Shown: positions 1-7,935 of the stretch, piece by piece | How positions within the stretch are numbered: position 1 is the first letter of the stretch | Layout: each line of letters opens with the position of its first letter | NCBI GenBank assembly: GCA_019894975.1 | Contig: JAGXNO010000033.1 | Coordinates: forward strand, 1 to 43,480 | DNA: 43,480 nt | Direction: 5' to 3' | Source of the DNA: Promethearchaeota archaeon | GTDB lineage: Archaea > Asgardarchaeota > Lokiarchaeia > Sigyniarchaeales > SOKP01 | Program-made: the position numbers and the translations under genes | The notes under the pieces: model-generated | Told to the model about the DNA's origin: nothing | Database searches by the model: none | Seen by the model: only the letters and a program-made list of their open reading frames with translations

Positions 1-186
1 GCATTATATCCCCTTGGAACCTTATTTAGAAGTTATATTGTCGGTTTAGGGGGACGAGATGTTACAAGAGATGAATTTGATATAGCTAAGAAGAAAATGA
101 CTACGGTATCAGATATGAAAGGAAAGCTTTATATGTATTTAGGCGTAAGAGAAAGCAAATCGAATATTTTGGGGGTGGATGTGTAA
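1..186 (+). CDS. porA: Pyruvate:ferredoxin oxidoreductase alpha subunit, C-terminal end (partial)
   Basis: The reading frame is open from the first base and encodes about 61 residues before a TAA. It contains the motif GLGGRDVTRDEF, typical of the C-terminal end of PorA, which binds the pyrophosphate side of thiamine and the 2-oxoacid. The 5' part lies outside the window. It is followed one base later by the porB start, so the two are co-transcribed, as usual for archaeal por operons. The enzyme oxidises pyruvate (or a related 2-oxoacid) to acetyl-CoA, reducing ferredoxin in the cytoplasm. The substrate cannot be decided from this tail; other members of the 2-oxoacid oxidoreductase family remain possible. 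Confidence 0.8.
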   Translation, partial: ALYPLGTLFRSYIVGLGGRDVTRDEFDIAKKKMTTVSDMKGKLYMYLGVRESKSNILGVDV

Positions 187-187
187 A

Positions 188-1276
188 ATGTCACAACCAG
201 AGAGAAATGTTATTAAATTCGAAGATATTTTGGCAAGAGACGGAAAAAGTAATGTATTATTTTTGAATTATGATAATGAAGCATTCATGAACACAGGTAT
301 TCAAGAAAGTGGTGGAACTCCACCTTTCGCTTCAACAACAACGGGTCCAGCAGGCGAGAAAATACCGGGCAAGGTAGGTGTGAAGCAGGACCTTGTGACA
401 CCCTTCGCTTTCTTTGGCTCAAATTCATTATTTTTGGCAACTGCAAATCCTGCTTATCCAAATGATTTTATGGGAAAAATAGCCGATGCTTTAAAATCAA
501 ACGGATCAGCATTTATTCAATCATTTTCTGATTGTATGAGAGGTTGGAGACATGCTTCAGAAGATGCTGTAAAGATATCGAAACTAGCAACTGATTGTGG
601 TTATTGGCCTTTGTATACAATACGTGTGAAGGATGGTATGCCTACTTTTTCATATTATCGAGGATTAGACATTGATAAAGATAAATTTGTTGAGTACCTA
701 AGATCTATGGGTCGATTTAGACATCTTTTTAAACCGAAATTTATGGAAAAAGAAATTGACGATATAATTTATTATACAGAGCAAAGGAATAACAAATTGA
801 AGAAACTAATCAAGACTTTTGGAACAGATAAACCAATTGATCTTTATAGAGTTAATCGTAAATCTTTAGAACCCCAATCACACTTGTTCCCAGGACACGG
901 TCTTTGTCCTGGATGTGGTGCGGGGATGGTTCTAAATCAAATGGCTACAGCTGCTCAAGCAGTTACGGGAAATAATATAATTTATGTAAATAATACATCT
1001 TGCGCAGAAGTATCTACATCTAAAGACAATGTAACTTCTTGGAGAGTTCCCTGGGTTCATCATCTTTTTGAATCAGGAGCTACAGTTGCAGAAGCGATAA
1101 GTACGGCCTATAAAATCCGTAAAACTAAAGGGCAATTTACTGGTGAAGTTCCTTATGTTATTCATATAGGAGGTGATGGCTCAACATATGATATTGGGTT
1201 TCAATTTCTTAAAGCTGCTATAATTAGAACAAGTACTATGGTTGAAATGAATATATACTTAAAAGAACAGAAGTAA
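188..1276 (+). CDS. porB: Pyruvate:ferredoxin oxidoreductase beta subunit with circularly permuted halves
   Basis: This 362-residue protein carries all recognisable PorB parts in the wrong order. Residues 22-180 are what is normally the C-terminal half: NYDNEAFMNTG, the TTTGPAG segment, Cys116 in SDCMRGW, and GRFRHL, normally close to the end. Residues about 181-230 form a linker. Residues 232-345 are what is normally the N-terminal half: GHGLCPGCG (Cys240, Cys243), Cys272, and the TPP/Mg motif GGDGSTYDIG. The four cysteines expected for the [4Fe-4S] cluster are all present, so it may be functional. Normal PorB is about 290-310 residues. ATG 188 is preferred over ATG 179 because the GGGGGTGG site sits about 10 bases upstream of it and only 1 base from 179. 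It directly follows porA. Confidence 0.85.
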   Translation: MSQPERNVIKFEDILARDGKSNVLFLNYDNEAFMNTGIQESGGTPPFASTTTGPAGEKIPGKVGVKQDLVTPFAFFGSNSLFLATANPAYPNDFMGKIADALKSNGSAFIQSFSDCMRGWRHASEDAVKISKLATDCGYWPLYTIRVKDGMPTFSYYRGLDIDKDKFVEYLRSMGRFRHLFKPKFMEKEIDDIIYYTEQRNNKLKKLIKTFGTDKPIDLYRVNRKSLEPQSHLFPGHGLCPGCGAGMVLNQMATAAQAVTGNNIIYVNNTSCAEVSTSKDNVTSWRVPWVHHLFESGATVAEAISTAYKIRKTKGQFTGEVPYVIHIGGDGSTYDIGFQFLKAAIIRTSTMVEMNIYLKEQK

Positions 1277-1317
1277 TTTTTTCAATATCGTTTATTTCTT
1301 TTATTTTTCTTTTTTTA
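1277..1317 (+). terminator. T-rich tract after porB, possible archaeal terminator
   Basis: Immediately after the porB stop there are repeated T runs (six, five and seven Ts among them) with no clear stem. Archaeal RNA polymerase can terminate on such oligo-T stretches. Assignment rests only on composition and position. Confidence 0.35.
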
Positions 1318-1516
1318 ATGAAAATTTATATCGAATAATAATAAAACAAATCTCGGTAAGATGTTGATATAAAACAACTCGTCGTCCTTAACTGTAATTT
1401 TTAATATCTGTATTAAGAAGCAAACATTAATATATTGTATTATATAATGCTGAATATGAATTAAGGGTGAGATAAAAAATATAGTAAATGACAACTTCTT
1501 AGAAGAATTAAAAGAA

Positions 1517-2119
1517 GTGTATCACATCTACAAAAAAGGGAATTATACTTTTGAAAAATACGAAACAGGAATACAGATTGAGAAAGCCTATTTGAATGGA
1601 AAAGTCTTTGTGTTAAAAGGGGGAAGTAGACTTATCTGGAATCTCTCTATAATATCATCAATTCTAAGTGTTCTCTGGTGTATTCCCATTGTTTTGGGCA
1701 GTGTTGGCATCGCACGAGGAGAATTAAATGCCGTACCTATACCCTTCATGTTATTTGTTTTTATTTTTATTGGGATTATTCTCTTTGTCCCAACGTTATT
1801 CCTATTCTTATGTAATAGGTGGTTTCTTGTTATTAGTCCTTCAGGAGTCTATTATCGAAGAAATATTAAAACAGGTGCCTTTCAATGGAAGGATGTGACC
1901 GATCTTGAAGGAGGTTTGAAAACTATAAAAACAAGAGGAATACCTAAACCACCAGAGGTTCCAACCGCCCAAGTAATTATTTATCTGTCTAATGGTCAAC
2001 GCGTCGGCTTCAAGTCAATTGCCTTCCGAAATAAAGAATTTTTGAGAATAATGCAAAGGGTCTTGTTTGTACGTCTTTTTCAAATTTACTCTAGGATTGG
2101 AATACCTTCAGTCCTTTAA
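1517..2119 (+). CDS. Two-pass membrane protein with PH-like C-terminal region
   Basis: I do not recognise a named family. The 200-residue protein has a hydrophilic N-terminus, two strongly hydrophobic segments (about residues 38-65 and 74-101), then a soluble region starting RWFLVISPSGVYYRR with alternating strands. That arrangement resembles bacterial PH-like membrane proteins, a low-confidence comparison. The only canonical start is GTG 1517, which lacks a nearby ribosome-binding site. The frame is open back to 1460, and a GGTGAG site lies at 1466-1471, so translation may begin upstream at a non-canonical codon such as ATA 1481. No operon partner is evident; the gene sits alone between porB and the GH172 gene. 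Confidence 0.6.
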   Translation: MYHIYKKGNYTFEKYETGIQIEKAYLNGKVFVLKGGSRLIWNLSIISSILSVLWCIPIVLGSVGIARGELNAVPIPFMLFVFIFIGIILFVPTLFLFLCNRWFLVISPSGVYYRRNIKTGAFQWKDVTDLEGGLKTIKTRGIPKPPEVPTAQVIIYLSNGQRVGFKSIAFRNKEFLRIMQRVLFVRLFQIYSRIGIPSVL

Positions 2120-2185
2120 TCTTTTCATGTCTATGAATATTGAATATGATCTCAGAGATTCAAGGAGAATAAGTTTTTATAATTG

Positions 2186-2200
2186 TGAGATTAAATCTCA
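2186..2200. promoter_or_regulatory. Perfect short palindrome upstream of the GH172 gene
   Basis: TGAGATT and AATCTCA are exact inverted copies around one base, ending 46 bases before the TTG start of the GH172 gene and followed by a T run. It could be an operator or the stem of a terminator for the upstream gene. One palindrome in AT-rich DNA is weak evidence. Confidence 0.25.
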
Positions 2201-2246
2201 GTAATGCTTTATTTTTTTAAAATATTAAATTTCATAATTAGATTGT

Positions 2247-3326
2247 TTGGTGACTATTTTGGATTTAGGTTTTAATTCATTAGCAAATTTAGCAAAAATC
2301 AAAAAGAATGTTAAAAGAAAACGAATTTCTAGCTACGATGTATCCGGTGCAAATATTGACGCGGTACCTATAGACAGTATGCAGAAATATGAGATTTGTA
2401 ATCTTAGTGGTGCTGGAATTATTAAACACATTTGGATGACTCTTGCATCAAAAAGTCCAAATTACTTAAGAGAGATTTTAATAAGAATGTGGTGGGATGG
2501 TGAAGAAAATCCTTCTGTTGAATGCCCAATTGGTGATTTCTTTGGAGTCGGTCATGGAAAAACCGTGAACTTTTGGAGTTTACCATTATCAATGGGACCT
2601 CAAGATGGAAAAGGATTCAACTGTTTTTTCCCAATGCCTTTCTCTAAGAGTGTCAGAATCGAAATCGAGAATGAAAGTGATGAAATATTAATATGTTATT
2701 TCTATATTGATTATGAAGAATATGATGAAATAGATACCACTTTTGGGAGATTTCATGCCTTCTGGAATAGATCGAACCCATGTGAAGGTCAGGATTACGA
2801 GTATCTAAAGAAGAAAAATTTAAAAGCAGAAAGATTTACTAGAAAAAATCCAAGTCATGAAAGTGATTATTTAATCTTAGAGACTGAAGGAGAAGGTCAT
2901 TATGTTGGGTGTCATTTAGATATTCATAATTTATTTGAGACTGAAAGATTCAATTGGCCTGGTGAAGGAGATGATTATATCGAAATTGATGATGCGGAAA
3001 TAAAGCTCTATGGAACTGGAACTGAAGATTATTTTTGTACTGCATGGAGTCCGTTTGAATATTATTGTTCACCTTACTTTGGGATAACTCTTCCAGGTGG
3101 AAAGAATTGGAGTGGTAAAATATCATACTATCGGTATCATATTGAAGATCCTATCTATTTTCACAAAAATATTAAGGTAAAAATAGAACACGGACACGCA
3201 AATCAACGTTCAGATGATTTCTCATCAACAGCATATTGGTATCAAGCAGAACCTCACAAAAAGTTCAAATCCATACTACCTGTAGATAAAAGATTACCAA
3301 GAGAAACACCCAAAGATATAAAATAA
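2247..3326 (+). CDS. DUF2961 / glycoside hydrolase family 172 protein
   Basis: The 359-residue protein matches the DUF2961 (GH172) pattern. It has an N-terminal RRISSYD-like segment (KRISSYDVSGAN, about residues 25-36), an acidic substrate-cleft region around SVECPIGDFFGVGHG (about 91-105), and the hallmark GTGTEDYFCTAW (about 255-266), whose Glu is expected to be catalytic. Characterised GH172 members act on fructofuranosides and arabinofuranosides, so a sugar hydrolase role is likely, but the substrate is unknown. No signal peptide is visible, suggesting a cytoplasmic enzyme. Start choices TTG 2247, GTG 2250 and TTG 2259 cannot be separated because no clear ribosome-binding site is present. 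No transporter or other sugar gene is adjacent. Confidence 0.8.
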   Translation: MVTILDLGFNSLANLAKIKKNVKRKRISSYDVSGANIDAVPIDSMQKYEICNLSGAGIIKHIWMTLASKSPNYLREILIRMWWDGEENPSVECPIGDFFGVGHGKTVNFWSLPLSMGPQDGKGFNCFFPMPFSKSVRIEIENESDEILICYFYIDYEEYDEIDTTFGRFHAFWNRSNPCEGQDYEYLKKKNLKAERFTRKNPSHESDYLILETEGEGHYVGCHLDIHNLFETERFNWPGEGDDYIEIDDAEIKLYGTGTEDYFCTAWSPFEYYCSPYFGITLPGGKNWSGKISYYRYHIEDPIYFHKNIKVKIEHGHANQRSDDFSSTAYWYQAEPHKKFKSILPVDKRLPRETPKDIK

Positions 3327-3359
3327 GGTGAAATTATAACAAACCCAATTATTTCTCTA

Positions 3360-4193
3360 TTATTTTTTATTTGAAATAAAATATTCTACCCTATCTAACC
3401 ATTCATTCACTAAAGAATTAAATAACTTTTCTTGCTCAATCTGTAAGATATGGCCAGCTTTATCTAATACGGCAAATGTAGCTCTTGGGTAAGATTCAAT
3501 TAGTTTCCAGGCGTCTTGATAACCTACGACAGAATCTTGTCTACCCAACAAAAATAACACAGGTTTATTAAACTCACTTATTTGTTCATCTATATCTTTT
3601 GAAAACGCATAACCGGTTTTACGTGTTTTATTCACGAATTCATTGTCAGCTATATATATTCCAGACATACCTTCCTCATTTGCTCTTTCCCAAACTTTTT
3701 TAGTGAGAACTGTCGACACATCTTTAAATATTTCAGATTCAAAAGGATTTAATTTCGCAATCAGGTTTGGATCCTCAATTAAAATATTAGGACTAGGTAC
3801 ACTCCTTTCATTTTCGTTAGGTATGATGAGGGGGACAAGAAATAGAACTCCATCAATTAAATCGTTCATTTCATTAATTAAACCTCTTGCCAAGTAACTC
3901 CCATAGGATTCACTGACAATGATAAAATTCTGGTTGGGAATGATTTTATCTACAAACTCTATTACAATCTTAAGAAAATCATCTGTGCTTTTGATCCATT
4001 TTTCACTTTTAGTCTTTCCCATTCCAGGCAAATCAAAATAAATTCTTTTATAATTCTTTCTCATTTCAAGAATCGGTTCCATACACCCTTTCATAATTCG
4101 ATGGTCTACAGGTCGTCCATGAATCATTAAAATTGGATATCCCTCACCATAAATTTCGTAGTAAATTTTAGCATTTTCAAGGATACATTCCAT
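3360..4193 (-). CDS. Alpha/beta-fold hydrolase
   Basis: A 277-residue single-domain alpha/beta hydrolase. The oxyanion-hole segment MIHGRPVDH lies near residue 21. The nucleophile elbow is SESYG rather than the usual GxSxG, so the first glycine is serine. The acid is likely Asp in GRQDSV and the base His in KAGHIL. ATG 4193 is chosen because GAGTG lies about six bases upstream; the frame extends further 5' but that part overlaps the racemase gene and shows no family similarity. It is the last gene of a minus-strand operon (22 bases after the racemase gene), which suggests hydrolysis of an ester, amide or thioester in the same small-molecule pathway. The substrate is unknown. Confidence 0.8.
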   Translation of the reverse strand: MECILENAKIYYEIYGEGYPILMIHGRPVDHRIMKGCMEPILEMRKNYKRIYFDLPGMGKTKSEKWIKSTDDFLKIVIEFVDKIIPNQNFIIVSESYGSYLARGLINEMNDLIDGVLFLVPLIIPNENERSVPSPNILIEDPNLIAKLNPFESEIFKDVSTVLTKKVWERANEEGMSGIYIADNEFVNKTRKTGYAFSKDIDEQISEFNKPVLFLLGRQDSVVGYQDAWKLIESYPRATFAVLDKAGHILQIEQEKLFNSLVNEWLDRVEYFISNKK

Positions 4194-4215
4194 AATTTTC
4201 ACTCTAAAAATATAA

Positions 4216-4905
4216 TTATTCAAGAGCTTCAGTAATAGCCGCTCTTGCGAGCATTCTAGTAGAATCCAAAACGGGTAACGGGCAATCATCTGGATTAACC
4301 AATAATGGGATTTCAGTACAGCCTAAAACGACTGCGTTACAATCTTTTTCTTTTAGTTTTTGAATTACTTTATTGAAGTATAATCTAGATTTTTCAGTAA
4401 AATTACCATTCACAAGTTCTTCAAATATAATCCTATTTATCCTATCTCTATCTTTTTCTTCCGGGATTTCACAGGTAATCCTGTATTTTTTAAGAGCTTC
4501 AGAATATACAGGAGATGTCATGAGATAGTTCGTTCCCAAAATTCCAAGATTTTTAAACTTTCTCTGCTTCGCTCCTTCTCCTACTACGTCTGCTATATGT
4601 AGCCAAGGGATGGGTGATTTAGATATCATTAGATCATATGCTTGATGTATAGTGTTATCAGGGCAAATCGCAAAATCAGCCCCGGCCTTTGCTACAATTT
4701 CTGTAGAAGTAAGCATTAATTCTGCTACTTCTTCCCAATTTCCATTCCAGATGTGTTGCATATAATCAGAAAAAGGTGGAGTATGCATTGTTATCTCTGG
4801 ATGCCTATATTTAAACAATTTCTCTTGAGCTTCAATACATATCGTAGTATAACATAAAGCAGCCCCTTCAGCACTACAAGCAACAATTCCAATATGTTTT
4901 ACCAT
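4216..4905 (-). CDS. Aspartate/glutamate racemase family protein
   Basis: A 229-residue protein with the two-cysteine active site of the Asp/Glu/hydantoin racemase superfamily. Cys81 lies in AICPDNTIHQ and Cys196 in VVLGCTEIP, matching the two acid/base cysteines that move a proton across the substrate alpha carbon. GILGT at about 121-125 starts the second pseudo-symmetric domain. Length is normal for the family (about 230). It lies 37 bases after the BKACE gene and 22 before the hydrolase gene on the same strand. Members include amino-acid racemases, hydantoin racemase and arylmalonate decarboxylase, so the substrate is open. Pairing with a beta-keto acid cleavage enzyme favours a catabolic role over cell-wall D-amino-acid supply, an inference. 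Confidence 0.85.
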   Translation of the reverse strand: MVKHIGIVACSAEGAALCYTTICIEAQEKLFKYRHPEITMHTPPFSDYMQHIWNGNWEEVAELMLTSTEIVAKAGADFAICPDNTIHQAYDLMISKSPIPWLHIADVVGEGAKQRKFKNLGILGTNYLMTSPVYSEALKKYRITCEIPEEKDRDRINRIIFEELVNGNFTEKSRLYFNKVIQKLKEKDCNAVVLGCTEIPLLVNPDDCPLPVLDSTRMLARAAITEALE

Positions 4906-4942
4906 TTTTTACACTTCGTACCAATAAATTTTTTTATTTTTA

Positions 4943-5746
4943 TTATAAACCTAACATTTTTCTTGCTTCGGATGGATCTGCTACATCTCGACGAACATGT
5001 TTACAAATATCAATATAATTTCTTATAATTTCAGCATTATTTTTTGCTCGTATATCTTTTTTAATGAAAGGGTAATCTTCCGTTCCTACTCTTATATTGC
5101 CACCGTGGGTAAGGACAAAAACTAAAAGCTTCATTTGATCTTCTCCCATTACACTAACAGTATGAATACTGTTAGAGGGCATGAATTTTTTTCTATACAT
5201 ATATTCTTGATAATTTGGGGGACTCCACAATCCCCCTGGCCAATTGAAGAATAAAGTTAAGATATGCGGATTTGACCATTCTAGTAATTTCTCTTTAATT
5301 AAATAATCTAAATTCCATGAGGATCCAGTATGCCATAATTCCCATTCAGGTTTTATATTAGCTTCTTTTAATTTCACACAATATTCTTCCAATTCCTTCA
5401 TTGGATGTAAAACTTCGATAATTACTTGATCATAATGTTCAGTATGATGATTTAACATAACGGACATCATTTCAGGTTTAGAATCAAAATCTCCCTTTCT
5501 TTGAGAAATTGTCTCACTTGACATACCGGCTTGAATAATAATACCACACCTCTCGCGTATTTTTTTTACAGTCTCAATTTCTTCTCCACGAGGAAGGTGA
5601 ATATGAGCAATCGCCGCTCCAGCTTCATAACATTCTACTACATCATCAATTAATTCTTCAGTAGTTTTTCCCCAATTTTTCACTTCAGGATATACCAAAG
5701 AATTTGCTGTTGTAGCAGTTATTATTATTTTTTGGTTTTCTTTCAT
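4943..5746 (-). CDS. BKACE (DUF849) beta-keto acid cleavage enzyme, Kce-like
   Basis: A 267-residue TIM-barrel protein of the beta-keto acid cleavage family, which condenses a beta-keto acid with acetyl-CoA and splits it to acetoacetate and a new CoA ester. The founding member is 3-keto-5-aminohexanoate cleavage enzyme of lysine fermentation. Visible marks are the Zn-binding HIH at His48 and His50 after EAGAAIA, and the late strand GGNIRVGTEDYPF that supplies the conserved Glu. Family length is about 270-310. It is the first gene of the three-gene minus-strand operon, with a palindromic TATA element just upstream. Substrate is not predictable; the lysine pathway partners (Kdd, Kal) are not in the window. 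Confidence 0.85.
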   Translation of the reverse strand: MKENQKIIITATTANSLVYPEVKNWGKTTEELIDDVVECYEAGAAIAHIHLPRGEEIETVKKIRERCGIIIQAGMSSETISQRKGDFDSKPEMMSVMLNHHTEHYDQVIIEVLHPMKELEEYCVKLKEANIKPEWELWHTGSSWNLDYLIKEKLLEWSNPHILTLFFNWPGGLWSPPNYQEYMYRKKFMPSNSIHTVSVMGEDQMKLLVFVLTHGGNIRVGTEDYPFIKKDIRAKNNAEIIRNYIDICKHVRRDVADPSEARKMLGL

Positions 5747-5779
5747 AATTGCTTCTATAAATTCTTATGATGCCTTGTA

Positions 5780-5798
5780 GTATATAAGCTTTATATAC
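5780..5798. promoter_or_regulatory. Palindromic TATA element between divergent genes
   Basis: GTATATAA, three bases, then TTATATAC form a perfect inverted repeat containing a TATA box readable on both strands. It lies 34 bases upstream of the BKACE start (minus) and 76 bases upstream of the hydrolase start (plus). A start site about 25 bases away on each side would give a nearly leaderless BKACE mRNA and a plus-strand leader that includes the GGAGG site. A shared bidirectional promoter is inferred. Confidence 0.45.
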
Positions 5799-5873
5799 CA
5801 AAAAAGCTAATTCTTTTTTAACTTGACTTCCTAACAAATTTGATATATAAAAATATTTGGAGGTTGCTTATAT

Positions 5874-6671
5874 TTGCCAAAAGTGAAAGTTAATGATATA
5901 AATATGTATTATGAGGTTTACGGAGAGGGATTTCCACTTTTAATGATACGAGGATTATCCTCTGATGTATATCGTTGGCCTTTAAGATTAATTAAAGAGC
6001 TTTCAAAAAATTTTAAGGTAGTTCTATTCGATAATAGAGGAGCTGGTCGCACAGATAAACCTGATATCGAATATTCAATTAAGGCTATGGCTGACGATAC
6101 AACTGGTTTAATGAAACGTTTGAATATAGAAAAAGCACATGTACTTGGTTATTCAATGGGAGGATCAATTGCTCAAGAAATCTCTCTAAGTTATCCTGAA
6201 AAAGTAGAGAAGCTTATATTATGCTCAACAGGATGTGGCGGCCCAGAGAGCATTCCAGCATCGGAGGAAGTAAGAGAAGGGCTAACTAGTACTCGAGAAG
6301 GATTATCAGATGATGAATTACTGCGAAATTGGCTTCCTGTATATTTCCCAAATAAGTTCATACAAAATAATCCCGATGAAGTGGAGGAATATATACGCAG
6401 ATCCCTCTTAGCACCAATACCTCCATATGCCTATGCACGTCAATTGCAGGCAGTTATAAGTTTTCATTCATTTGAAAGACTAAAAGACATAAAATCTCCT
6501 ACTTTAGTGATAAGTGGGAAGGAAGACATATTAGTTCCTCATGAAAACTCAATTCTATTGGCAGAAAACATACCTGGTGCCAAATTAACTTTGCTTGATA
6601 ACCTGGGCCATGGACTTTTCACACCAGATCCAATGCTAATCGCAGAACTAATTATTGATTTTCTTATATAG
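5874..6671 (+). CDS. Alpha/beta-fold hydrolase
   Basis: A 265-residue alpha/beta hydrolase similar to the 3-oxoadipate enol-lactonase/esterase branch. Order of marks: LLMIRGLSSD oxyanion region (about 22-31), DNRGAGRTDKP, nucleophile Ser in GYSMGG (about residue 94), Asp in SGKEDIL, and catalytic His in LGHGLF near the end. The usual HG before the oxyanion loop is RG here. TTG 5874 is chosen because GGAGG lies 10 bases before it and similarity begins at once. It is divergent from the BKACE operon, which includes another alpha/beta hydrolase with the same EVYGEG/EIYGEG opening, so the two may have related substrates. Substrate unknown. Confidence 0.85.
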   Translation: MPKVKVNDINMYYEVYGEGFPLLMIRGLSSDVYRWPLRLIKELSKNFKVVLFDNRGAGRTDKPDIEYSIKAMADDTTGLMKRLNIEKAHVLGYSMGGSIAQEISLSYPEKVEKLILCSTGCGGPESIPASEEVREGLTSTREGLSDDELLRNWLPVYFPNKFIQNNPDEVEEYIRRSLLAPIPPYAYARQLQAVISFHSFERLKDIKSPTLVISGKEDILVPHENSILLAENIPGAKLTLLDNLGHGLFTPDPMLIAELIIDFLI

Positions 6672-6684
6672 TTTCAATTGTGTA

Positions 6685-7872
6685 TCATACATACTCAATG
6701 GTAGCTGGGGGCTTAGGTGTTACATCGAAATAGATGTTTTTTGTTTTCGGATTTTCAAGTAATTGTAATTTTAGTTTATCTAATAATTCAAGTGGTAACC
6801 TAGTGACCGATGCCGTTCTAGCATCTCTACTATTAATAGATCTAATAATTACATCATATTTACCTGAAGAATTATTTCCTAATTCATAAAGAACTCTAGC
6901 AAATCCCTTTATTTTAGATGCTTTTTCTACAAGCTTATCATAATCCCATTCTCCTTTTTCGATGGAGGGAAGCTCATAAGTTCTACGTCCTTCCAGTAAT
7001 CCAGTAACTTCTTGATTTTTAATGTTTTCACTTACTGCAGCAAATACTTGGAAAGGTTCTTGTTCTTCCTTATCATTGATGATCATTGTTTTTCCGTATT
7101 TACTCTTATAGTAATCCTCAACGTGAGATTCCACAAGATCATGAACTTTCTTCTCAAATTCTAAGTTTTCCATAGACACAGGACCGATAATTCTTGCAGA
7201 TAAAGCAGGTCCTGGAAAGGCTTTTCTGAAAACAAGATCTTCGGGCATTTTAAGATAAGCAAGCACGTCACGCACTTCATGTTTAGTAAGACTAGCAACA
7301 GGTTGAATGGTTGCCTCAACTTCATATTCTATTTCTACATTATGCTGACTCTTTACAAAGCCAGTAATGTTTGCATCCTTTAAGGCAATTTCCTCTTCTA
7401 AAGTCATAGTTTCTTTTAAATCAGTAATTTTTACCCCAAAACTCTCTTCTATATCGGGAAGAATAGTTCCATCAGCGAGAAGATCACATTTTTCTTCTTT
7501 AATGACTCTACTAATGGTATCTGAATAAGCATCCTTGAATAGGTGTCTTTTTTTCTCAGCATCCCTTTCCCCTATTATTTTGGGGAGAAAAGTATCACGA
7601 ATGTCTAAAATCACCACGTCTGGAAATAATTTTTTAATATATTCTCTCTCCTCAATACCTTTTATAATTCTCATGAGCCCGTGGTCGATGAACACAGGAA
7701 TTGTGTTGATATTGGCCTCTTTAAGTAAAAGGTATGCTGCAGAGCTATCTATTCCTCCAGATAATGCGCAAAAAACCTTTTTATCGCTTGCGAATTTTTG
7801 TAAGAATTGGATTGCTGATTTAACAAACTTTTTCGGTTTTTTTGGCGGATTAATTAATCTATGATTTAACAT
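6685..7872 (-). CDS. guaAB: GMP synthase ATP-pyrophosphatase subunit-like protein, divergent
   Basis: The N-terminal region has the PP-loop CALSGGIDSSAA (about residues 36-47) and FIDHGLMR, as in the synthase subunit that adenylates XMP before amination to GMP. FPGPALSARIIG matches the conserved FPGPGL..R segment, and the protein ends TPKPPATIEYV, the signature GMP-synthase C-terminus. At 395 residues it is about 85 longer than the usual archaeal subunit, with an extra segment after the DIEESFG region and an enlarged dimerisation part (about 280-345). No glutaminase subunit gene is next to it. It is convergent with the hydrolase gene (13 bases between stops). It may be the working GuaA subunit or a paralogue that amidates a different substrate. 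Confidence 0.65.
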   Translation of the reverse strand: MLNHRLINPPKKPKKFVKSAIQFLQKFASDKKVFCALSGGIDSSAAYLLLKEANINTIPVFIDHGLMRIIKGIEEREYIKKLFPDVVILDIRDTFLPKIIGERDAEKKRHLFKDAYSDTISRVIKEEKCDLLADGTILPDIEESFGVKITDLKETMTLEEEIALKDANITGFVKSQHNVEIEYEVEATIQPVASLTKHEVRDVLAYLKMPEDLVFRKAFPGPALSARIIGPVSMENLEFEKKVHDLVESHVEDYYKSKYGKTMIINDKEEQEPFQVFAAVSENIKNQEVTGLLEGRRTYELPSIEKGEWDYDKLVEKASKIKGFARVLYELGNNSSGKYDVIIRSINSRDARTASVTRLPLELLDKLKLQLLENPKTKNIYFDVTPKPPATIEYV

Positions 7873-7935
7873 AGAATAGTTTAATCCGATTCCTAAATTA
7901 AGTTTAGTTATTAAGTGGTTATGATTTCAATTTCT

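Noticed and set aside
188..1276. Misassembly as the explanation of the swapped PorB halves
   Set aside because: Both junctions stay in one frame with a coherent linker and the porA-porB spacing is normal, which a random misjoin would rarely give. Not excluded, so listed as a refutation test.
4194..4289. N-terminal extension of the minus-strand hydrolase
   Set aside because: It would overlap the racemase gene, and a good ribosome-binding site precedes ATG 4193.
5842..5855. TATA-like GATATATAAAAATA just before the hydrolase start
   Set aside because: Only about 20 bases before the start codon; a transcript from it would begin at or after the GGAGG site. The palindromic element further upstream fits better.
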